Assembly: GCA_900772695.1 (NCBI GenBank) | Contig: CAAGRO010000239.1 | Location: forward strand, 1-16,538 | Source: an uncultured Oribacterium sp. | GTDB lineage: Bacteria; Bacillota; Clostridia; Lachnospirales; Lachnospiraceae | DNA: 16,538 nucleotides | Direction: 5' to 3' | Part shown: positions 1 to 4,718 of the stretch, one piece after another | Position numbering within the stretch: the stretch's first letter is position 1 | How the letters are laid out: each line of letters opens with the position of its first letter | The notes under the pieces: generated by a model | Told to the model about the DNA's origin: nothing | What the model saw: the letters and a program-made list of their open reading frames with translations, nothing else | Database searches by the model: none | Made by a program: the position numbers and the translations under genes

Positions 1-533
1 AGTCGATGGTGGCGGCGCGGCTGCACCCGACGTTTATCGGGCACTTCGATCTGATTACGCGCTTCAATGATCTGTCGCGCGCGGATGGCGGTCACTTCCT
101 CGATGAGACGAGTGAGCGCTACCTCCTGCCGGCGCGGCGGGCGATGGAGGCACTTGTGCCGTACGGGCTGCCGTTTGAAATCAACTGCGGCGCCGTGAAC
201 CGCGGACGGAAGAAGGAGCTGTATCCGCGACCGGAGCTGCTCCGGCATCTCCATGAACTCGGCGGCGAGATCGTGATCTCCGCGGATGCGCATCAGAAGG
301 AGCTGATCGACGGCGGCTTCGAGGAGGCGTTGGAGGTCGCGCGCTGGGCGGGGTTCACGCACACGAACCTCCTCGTGCGGGAGGCAGCGCAGGCGTCCGC
401 AGGATTTCATAATGCGGAGGTGATTCAGCGTGCAGCTGAAAAGGGAAATAACATCGTTTCTTCACTGCGTCCGGCGAAAAACACACAGGCGGACGGCGGC
501 GGAACACTGTACTGGCAGACGATGGAGATCTGA
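1..533 (+). CDS. hisJ: Histidinol phosphatase, PHP family (C-terminal part, 5' end outside window)
   Basis: The open frame runs in from the left edge (first full codon at 3) and ends at the TGA at 531-533, giving about 176 residues, roughly the last two thirds of a usual 260-280 residue PHP-type histidinol phosphatase. This enzyme dephosphorylates L-histidinol phosphate in histidine biosynthesis using a cytoplasmic metal cluster. Visible family signatures are GHFDLITRFND near the start (metal-binding His), EINCGAVNRGRKKELYP in the middle, and VISADAHQKE followed by GGFEEALEVARWAGF, the usual Asp/His metal pair and C-terminal helix. The ATG at 6 is internal and not the true start. Another PHP phosphoesterase remains possible because the N-terminal HxH motif is not in view. 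The gene is GC-rich, unlike the DNA at 1167-4080. Confidence 0.8.
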   Translation, partial: SMVAARLHPTFIGHFDLITRFNDLSRADGGHFLDETSERYLLPARRAMEALVPYGLPFEINCGAVNRGRKKELYPRPELLRHLHELGGEIVISADAHQKELIDGGFEEALEVARWAGFTHTNLLVREAAQASAGFHNAEVIQRAAEKGNNIVSSLRPAKNTQADGGGTLYWQTMEI

Positions 534-662
534 GCTTCGGATCCCAGAATGGCAGTAGACGAAATCGTTGAGGCGATGAAAAGCAGAGCTTCGTGGGAAC
601 CACAGCCTTCAGGGCGGGTGCAGGACGACAGCATTGAACGAAGAGACAGAAGGATGAGTGAG

Positions 663-1166
663 ATGGAAATCAGAAAAAGCAGGGTCGGGGATATCGACCG
701 GATGATGGAGATTTTTGCAGCGGCGCGGGCGTTTATGGCGGCCAGCGGCAACCCGGGGCAGTGGGGCGACGGCTACCCGCAGCGCGCGGTGCTCGAGGAG
801 GATATCGCACTGGGACGGAGCTATGTCGTGATGGATGGGGAAAACATCGTCGGGACCTTCGTGTTTTTCGTCGGCCATGAGCCGGTATACGATGTGATCA
901 CGAACGGTGGATGGCACGCGGAGAAGCCGTATGGCGTCATTCACCGTGTCGCGTCGGACGGCGTCACGCGTGGTGTCGGGCGGGCGTGCTTCGACTTCTG
1001 CGCAGCGCAGAGCGACTACCTCCGCATCGATACACACGAACAGAACCGGCCGATGCAGCAGGCACTTCAGCGCTATGGATTCCGGCGCTGCGGGGATGTC
1101 GTGTATGAAGATGGGAAAGAACGTATCGCGTTTGATTATGTAGGGAATAAAACGAAAGCCCATTGA
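663..1166 (+). CDS. GNAT-family N-acetyltransferase
   Basis: A 167-residue protein with the GNAT fold, expected to transfer an acetyl group from acetyl-CoA to an unknown amine; it is cytosolic with no signal peptide. It opens with EIRKSRVGDIDRMMEIF, the usual first strand and helix. The acetyl-CoA loop is around residues 103-107 (RGVGRA), and the C-terminal signature is around 122-144, including DTHEQNRPMQQALQRYGF and RRCG. The open frame extends back to an ATG at 549, but the extra 38 residues do not resemble a GNAT N-terminus and that ATG has no ribosome binding site. AGAAGG at 648-653 is well spaced for the ATG at 663; the in-frame ATG at 654 is a close alternative, with only three residues' difference. 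The gene follows the PHP gene in the same GC-rich block and ends at a hairpin terminator. The substrate is unknown. Confidence 0.82.
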   Translation: MEIRKSRVGDIDRMMEIFAAARAFMAASGNPGQWGDGYPQRAVLEEDIALGRSYVVMDGENIVGTFVFFVGHEPVYDVITNGGWHAEKPYGVIHRVASDGVTRGVGRACFDFCAAQSDYLRIDTHEQNRPMQQALQRYGFRRCGDVVYEDGKERIAFDYVGNKTKAH

Positions 1167-1192
1167 AAAAGTGCATACTTCTTCAATGGGCT
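1157..1192. terminator. Hairpin between convergent genes, probable bidirectional terminator
   Basis: A 16-bp stem with one A/C mismatch (1157-1172 pairing with 1177-1192) closes a 4-base GCAT loop; the outer 11 bp are perfect. It overlaps the last codons of the GNAT gene. On the plus strand no T-run follows, but on the minus strand the stem is followed by TTCGTTTTATT, so termination of the minus-strand MoaD-like operon is the better-supported role. Confidence 0.65.
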
Positions 1193-1241
1193 GAGAATAT
1201 GAGATAATATGATGACGAAAGGCTCGAATGGATGAATCGCT

Positions 1242-1433
1242 TTATTCGAAGCCTTCATCGTCTGCATGGGTGAGAAATGGACAGATTTCCTCAGAACAGG
1301 TACCGGCCTGCCCATCCTTGGCAAGGTTGCCCTGGTAGCTGCAGGTATGCTCGCCACCATGTTCACTGTAAAAATCAATCTCCCAGAAGTAGTACTTGCA
1401 TGCGTGACGCAGATTTCCCATCGTAATATCCAT
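1242..1433 (-). CDS. Small four-cysteine protein, function unknown
   Basis: A 63-residue protein starting MDITMGNLRHAC. I do not recognise the family. It has four cysteines (C12, C31, C46, C51) and three non-initiator histidines near them (H10, H25, H29), plus a CSEEICPF motif, which suggests a bound metal or a redox/thiol role; this is inference. It starts 3 bases after the stop of the MoaD/ThiS-like gene. Its ribosome binding site (GGTGGAGG) is made of the codons for that protein's C-terminal glycines, so the two are probably translationally coupled. A longer overlapping frame (1450-1136) in another register lacks this coupling and runs through the terminator, so I prefer this one. There is no signal peptide or membrane segment. 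Confidence 0.6.
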   Translation of the reverse strand: MDITMGNLRHACKYYFWEIDFYSEHGGEHTCSYQGNLAKDGQAGTCSEEICPFLTHADDEGFE

Positions 1434-1436
1434 GCT

Positions 1437-1682
1437 TTAACCTCCACCAAGCAACATGAGCGAGATGTTTAACTGATCACCTTCTTTTAAAATATAATCC
1501 AGTTTATCGGTCATGTTTTCTCCGTTACAATTCACGAAGCATCCGCTGTCTTTATTATCAAGCAGATTGTCTTCCATAAAGCGCATAATAAATTCCTTAA
1601 GCGTGGTTCCCGGACGAATTTCCGGATCCGTTTCTTCATCCATGAATTTCACATGAATCTTAAATTCGCCATGCCATCCCAT
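1437..1682 (-). CDS. MoaD/ThiS-family sulfur carrier protein
   Basis: An 81-residue beta-grasp protein, MGWHGEFKIHVKF to LMLLGGG. MoaD and ThiS proteins are activated by adenylation of a C-terminal glycine pair by MoeB/ThiF and then carry a thiocarboxylate that supplies sulfur to molybdopterin or thiazole. The supporting features are the length, the central GTTLKEFI segment, the LKEGDQLNISLMLLGGG end, and a MoeB-like gene transcribed divergently. I chose the ATG at 1682 because AGAAGG lies 5 bases upstream; the frame is open back to 1760, but those extra 26 residues look unlike the family. The molybdenum-enzyme cluster nearby favours MoaD-type over thiamine function. The terminus is GGG rather than the usual GG. 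It is the first gene of a two-gene operon with the four-cysteine protein. Confidence 0.75.
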   Translation of the reverse strand: MGWHGEFKIHVKFMDEETDPEIRPGTTLKEFIMRFMEDNLLDNKDSGCFVNCNGENMTDKLDYILKEGDQLNISLMLLGGG

Positions 1683-1776
1683 GAAGACCTTCTTCCCCTT
1701 TGCGCATGCTGATCGTAGAATCGATGAATGATTCAAGCATACGGTTATCATCAAACACATCCTTCGTAATGCTTAT

Positions 1777-1805
1777 ATTATCCAACGAAATGAGTCTTTA
1801 GGCAA
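1777..1805 (-). promoter_or_regulatory. Candidate minus-strand promoter for the MoaD-like operon
   Basis: Read on the minus strand: TTGCCT (1805-1800), a 17-base spacer, then GATAAT (1782-1777). Transcription would start near 1770, leaving a leader of about 90 bases before the start at 1682. It lies back to back with the plus-strand promoter at 1825. Confidence 0.45.
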
Positions 1806-1818
1806 GCGGAAATGATGT

Positions 1819-1832
1819 AAACGTTTGACCTA
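1819..1832. promoter_or_regulatory. Candidate operator between divergent promoters
   Basis: The perfect 8-bp palindrome AAACGTTT (1819-1826) sits between the two opposed -35 boxes and overlaps the plus-strand one. The CGTTTGACCTA of 1822-1832 recurs inverted at the promoter of the MocA-ModE gene (14800-14810). It is a plausible site for the TetR-type regulator encoded in the rightward operon, but the palindrome is short. Confidence 0.3.
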
Positions 1833-1853
1833 ATCCGGAAAATAAGTTATATA
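1825..1853 (+). promoter_or_regulatory. Candidate promoter for the MoeB-like/TetR operon
   Basis: TTGACC (1825-1830), a 17-base spacer and TATATA (1848-1853), about 90 bases upstream of the MoeB-like start. The surrounding DNA is AT-rich. Confidence 0.5.
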
Positions 1854-1945
1854 TTACATAAGCTGGATGTTGAATGTGTTATGCCGGAAATGAGAATTAT
1901 TCGGGACATCGTTTACGATTTTAACGGGATAAGATGGGAGAGGAC

Positions 1946-2965
1946 ATGAATGATCGATATTCCAGGCAGGAACGTTTCTTTGGAATCGGGAAAGACGGAC
2001 AGGAAAAGATAAGACGAAGCAGGGTGGCCATCATCGGACTGGGAGCGCTCGGAACCGTCATCGCGGAAGAACTTACAAGAGCCGGTATCGGCTTTTTGCG
2101 CCTCATTGACCGGGATTTTGTAGAGCTGCATAACTTACAGCGCCAGATGCTTTACGATGAAGAAGATGTGCGTATGCACAGATTAAAGGCGGAGGCCTGT
2201 AAGCAGCATCTGCATAGTATCAATTCTGAAGTGCAGATCGAGACCTTTCCAGAGGATTTTAATTATGGAAATGCAGAAAGCTTCCTTCAGGATGTTGACC
2301 TCGTGCTGGATGGTACGGATAATCTGGAAACACGCTATCTTATCAATGAAGTATGTGTAAAGCTCCGTAAGCCCTGGATCTATGGCGGAGCAGTAGAAGC
2401 GCAGGGCATGACGATGAGCTTTTTACCGGGAGGAGCATGCTTTTCGTGTGTAACGGGAACGGTAGAGCCATTTATGAATCAGAGCACACAGAAAACCTGC
2501 AGTACAGCTGGCGTTTTATCTCCGGCGACGGCCATCGTAGCTTCGCTGGAAGTGAAGGAGGCACTTAAAATTCTGGTTTCGGCGGATACGCTGGAACATG
2601 GGCTGATCACATTTGACTTATGGAAGAATTCCTTCCATCATTTTCACCCGGAAAAGAAAGCAGACTGCCCGATTTGTCAGAGGCAGAAATTTCATTATCT
2701 GGGGCATGTGGCAGGCGTGAGGGCATCTCGATTATGTGGGGAAGATTCGATTCAGATCCTTCCGGAAAAACGGTGCCATATGTCACTGGATGCGCTGGAA
2801 AAAAAGCTGTCCGATCTCGGACAGGTCAGAAAGAATAAATACTATTTGAGCTTTGAAGGGAACGATGCATCATTTCAGGTTTTTTATGATGGACGTGCGA
2901 TTATCTTACATGTAACATCTGAAGCAAAGGCAAAGGCGATCTATTCAGAATATATCGGATTATAA
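1946..2965 (+). CDS. MoeB/ThiF/HesA-family adenylyltransferase (E1-like)
   Basis: A 339-residue cytosolic E1-like enzyme that adenylates the C-terminal glycine of a MoaD/ThiS sulfur carrier, the presumed partner being the GGG-ending protein transcribed divergently. Signatures in order: RYSRQERF (4-11), the nucleotide loop GLGALG (31-36), DRDFVELHNLQRQMLY (55-70), DGTDNLETRYLIN (122-134), and KTCSTAGVLSP (183-193), whose C185 lies where some relatives carry a reactive cysteine. Two CxxC pairs (C165/C168 and C241/C244) should bind the structural zinc. A C-terminal extension (about 260-339) with LCGEDSIQILPEK and DGRAII is typical of a MoeB subgroup. The ATG at 1946 is preferred over 1934 because it has GGGAG 5 bases upstream and gives the usual N-terminus. 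The TetR gene follows 13 bases after the stop. Confidence 0.88.
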   Translation: MNDRYSRQERFFGIGKDGQEKIRRSRVAIIGLGALGTVIAEELTRAGIGFLRLIDRDFVELHNLQRQMLYDEEDVRMHRLKAEACKQHLHSINSEVQIETFPEDFNYGNAESFLQDVDLVLDGTDNLETRYLINEVCVKLRKPWIYGGAVEAQGMTMSFLPGGACFSCVTGTVEPFMNQSTQKTCSTAGVLSPATAIVASLEVKEALKILVSADTLEHGLITFDLWKNSFHHFHPEKKADCPICQRQKFHYLGHVAGVRASRLCGEDSIQILPEKRCHMSLDALEKKLSDLGQVRKNKYYLSFEGNDASFQVFYDGRAIILHVTSEAKAKAIYSEYIGL

Positions 2966-2978
2966 GAGGGAAATTTGG

Positions 2979-3668
2979 ATGGAAAAGAAAGATAGAGATG
3001 ATACCAAAAAAAGAATTTTAAAAACAGCTGTCAGGCTTTTTGCTGAATATGGTTATGCAGGAACTTCTACGCGTATGATCGCAACGGAAGCGGGCGTGAA
3101 TCTGTCTGCGATTTCGTTTCATTATAATGGTAAAGAGGGACTGTATCAGGAAACCCTCCGATATCTCGGGGAGCAGGTCGGTGATTATTACAATCCGATT
3201 TATGAGAAAGTTAACCGTGATTTTGATGAGCATACGATGACGAAGGAAAAGGCTTTTAATTATATCGAAGAAATCATCGATCTGCAGTTACAAGCCGCTT
3301 TTTCCAGAAGCAACCGCTGTACTGTTCATATGGTATGGCAGGAAGATCGCGGACCGAAGGGAGAACAGCCGCTGGCAGACATTCTCTTCACGGAGGTGGA
3401 AAGTGTGATGGCTCAGCTCCTGAAGTTTTTAGCACCGGGACTGAACCTCGAAGAAGCCTTTATCGTGAGCCGTCACGTCAATGGCAGTATCATTTCGTTC
3501 GGAGAACATCAGCATCTGGTCTCACCGTTTATATCAAAAAAAACGAGCTCTGCTCCGGTCAGAGAATGGATTCCGAAGATGATAAAGAATGATTGTCTTA
3601 TGATCGTGCACGGCGTAGTCGAGGGAGCCTCATATGTAGGTTCCGACGACCGAATCGAAATCAGATGA
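2979..3668 (+). CDS. TetR/AcrR-family regulator, CecR-like
   Basis: A 229-residue DNA-binding protein. The helix-turn-helix spans about residues 10-58: RILKTAVRLFAEYGYAGTST, then IATEAGVNLSAISFHYNGKE followed by GLYQETL. The 'VNLxAISxHYxGKEGLY' form is typical of the CecR (YbiH) branch of TetR repressors. The C-terminal half is a helical ligand pocket whose inducer is unknown. AGAGGG lies 8 bases before the ATG, and the gene is co-transcribed with the MoeB-like gene, ending at a strong terminator. From its position, likely targets are the divergent promoter region at 1777-1853 and the promoter of the molybdenum enzyme at 3950-4015. An aromatic acid or its CoA ester as inducer is only a guess. 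Confidence 0.88.
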   Translation: MEKKDRDDTKKRILKTAVRLFAEYGYAGTSTRMIATEAGVNLSAISFHYNGKEGLYQETLRYLGEQVGDYYNPIYEKVNRDFDEHTMTKEKAFNYIEEIIDLQLQAAFSRSNRCTVHMVWQEDRGPKGEQPLADILFTEVESVMAQLLKFLAPGLNLEEAFIVSRHVNGSIISFGEHQHLVSPFISKKTSSAPVREWIPKMIKNDCLMIVHGVVEGASYVGSDDRIEIR

Positions 3669-3745
3669 GCTGAAAAATGATACGATGAAAAGCAAAAGGC
3701 ATGAAGCTGAGTTGCAGCATGCATACAAAAGAATCCGAGCGATAT

Positions 3746-3789
3746 AAACCATCAACTGGAAGAAACATACTTCCGGGTGATGGTTTTTT
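3746..3789 (+). terminator. Intrinsic terminator after the tetR gene
   Basis: A 17-bp stem (3746-3762 with 3770-3786) with one mismatch and one G-U pair and a 7-base loop, running into a T tract (TTTTTT at 3784-3789). A clear Rho-independent terminator for the MoeB-like/TetR operon. Confidence 0.9.
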
Positions 3790-3949
3790 ATTGCGCTGAT
3801 GGAGTGCATCAGGTGAGTTGCTGTACAAAGTGCACAGTTAGAACGGGCTAACATATGATTCGGATATACATTAGTGCCTGCTTTTTGAATTATTGATTGT
3901 TCAAAGCGTATATTATTTTAAAACAAAACGCATTTGTATATGTGCAATA

Positions 3950-3978
3950 TTGACAATACATAGCAACACCGTTAAAAT
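3950..3978 (+). promoter_or_regulatory. Near-consensus sigma-70-type promoter for the molybdenum enzyme operon
   Basis: TTGACA (3950-3955) matches the -35 consensus fully, the spacer is 17 bases, and the -10 box is TAAAAT (3973-3978), one mismatch. Transcription should start near 3985, leaving a leader of about 95 bases. Such a strong promoter suggests expression controlled mainly by repression. Confidence 0.75.
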
Positions 3979-3989
3979 AAAATCAAATC

Positions 3990-4015
3990 AAACGAACGAC
4001 CTAAACGAACGTCCG
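3990..4015 (+). repeat. Tandem 13-bp repeat at the transcription start, candidate operator
   Basis: AAACGAACGACCT (3990-4002) is followed directly by AAACGAACGTCCG (4003-4015): 11 of 13 positions match with no spacer. It begins 11 bases after the -10 box, so it overlaps the expected start site, a normal position for a repressor site. The TetR-type protein encoded just upstream is the obvious candidate to bind here. Confidence 0.5.
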
Positions 4016-4039
4016 ATTCATAGCCTGGATGTTCGCGAA

Positions 4040-4084
4040 ATGAAACGTCACATCATAAACAACAAGGAGGTTCAAAAAGTATGA
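4040..4084 (+). CDS. Possible 14-residue leader peptide, ATGA-coupled to the 2Fe-2S gene
   Basis: ATG at 4040 reads MKRHIINNKEVQKV and stops at TGA (4082-4084), which overlaps the ATG of the next gene in a 4-base ATGA. There is no good ribosome binding site ahead of it (only GGAT at 4027-4030). The main gene has its own excellent site inside this ORF. It may simply be chance. Confidence 0.15.
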   Translation: MKRHIINNKEVQKV

Positions 4085-4704
4085 AAAAGGATTTTGTAAC
4101 TCTGACAGTAAACAAACGAGAATATACGTTTTCTGTCGGCACGGCCTTTGGACAGCTTCCACCATCCGAAACACTCGTAGATACATTAAGAAATCGTCTG
4201 GGATTGACCGGAACGAAATCGTCCTGTAACGAAGGTGCATGTGGGTGCTGTACCGTAATCAAGGATACGTATGCAGTCGCATCCTGCATGACACTCACGG
4301 TGGACTGTGATGGTAGTGATATCATCACCATCGAAGGACTGGAGGATCCGGAGAAGGGACTCGATCCGATTCAGCAGGCCTTTATCGATGAGTACTCTTT
4401 CCAGTGTGGCTACTGCACACCAGGTATCATCATGTCGGCGAAGGCACTGTTCATGCATAATCCGCATCCGACTGCGGAGGAGATTCAGGAAGCACTTTCC
4501 GGTAATTTCTGCCGTTGCATCAGTCATTATACCGTATTGAGAGCGCTTAATAAGGTAGCAGGAAATGAGGATGCCGAACTTTCCGAGATGCATCGGGCAG
4601 TGGATGATATCCCTGTAGAGGATCGTATTCCGGTTCGTGAAAACAAGCATCCGTACAGTCCTTCGACCTGGCAGGCATGCAATGAGCATTCATTAGCAGA
4701 TTAA
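4081..4704 (+). CDS. Molybdenum hydroxylase, 2Fe-2S subunit (xanthine oxidase family small subunit)
   Basis: A 207-residue electron-transfer subunit carrying two 2Fe-2S clusters between the molybdenum site and FAD. The N-terminal plant-ferredoxin-type domain has C49, C54, C57 and C69 (KSSCNEGACGCCTV and ASCMT). The C-terminal helical domain has QCGYCTPG (C109, C112) and GNFCRC (C144, C146). No twin-arginine signal, so it is cytoplasmic. Two oddities: the usual CRCTGY after the second cluster is CRCISHY here, and there is a tail of roughly 45 residues beyond the usual length of about 160. AAGGAGG at 4064-4070 lies 10 bases before the ATG. The stop codon overlaps the ribosome binding site of the Moco subunit. 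It is the first gene of the three-gene enzyme operon. Confidence 0.95.
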   Translation: MKKDFVTLTVNKREYTFSVGTAFGQLPPSETLVDTLRNRLGLTGTKSSCNEGACGCCTVIKDTYAVASCMTLTVDCDGSDIITIEGLEDPEKGLDPIQQAFIDEYSFQCGYCTPGIIMSAKALFMHNPHPTAEEIQEALSGNFCRCISHYTVLRALNKVAGNEDAELSEMHRAVDDIPVEDRIPVRENKHPYSPSTWQACNEHSLAD

Positions 4705-4718
4705 GGAGGGCCTTCAAA

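Larger units (their letters stand above)
3790..4063 (+). promoter_or_regulatory. Intergenic control region of the molybdenum enzyme operon
   Basis: Together with the terminator just before it, this fills the 412-bp gap between tetR and the 2Fe-2S gene. It is AT-rich. It contains a promoter (3950-3978), a tandem repeat (3990-4015), a possible leader hairpin (CGAACGTCC at 4006-4014 with GGATGTTCG at 4027-4035, one G-U pair) and a possible 14-residue leader ORF (4040-4084). Nothing resembling a known riboswitch or small RNA was recognised. Confidence 0.6.

Noticed and set aside
609..1163. 184-codon minus-strand open frame
   Set aside because: Antisense shadow of the GNAT gene, which has clear family motifs.
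1437..1682. The sulfur carrier as ThiS for thiamine synthesis
   Set aside because: No other thiamine genes are in view and the neighbourhood is molybdenum-related. The family assignment itself cannot exclude it.
3893..4084. 63-codon plus-strand open frame upstream of the 2Fe-2S gene
   Set aside because: It spans the promoter and tandem repeat, so most of it lies upstream of the predicted transcription start; no ribosome binding site. Only the last 14 codons from the ATG at 4040 are kept, as a weak leader-peptide candidate.
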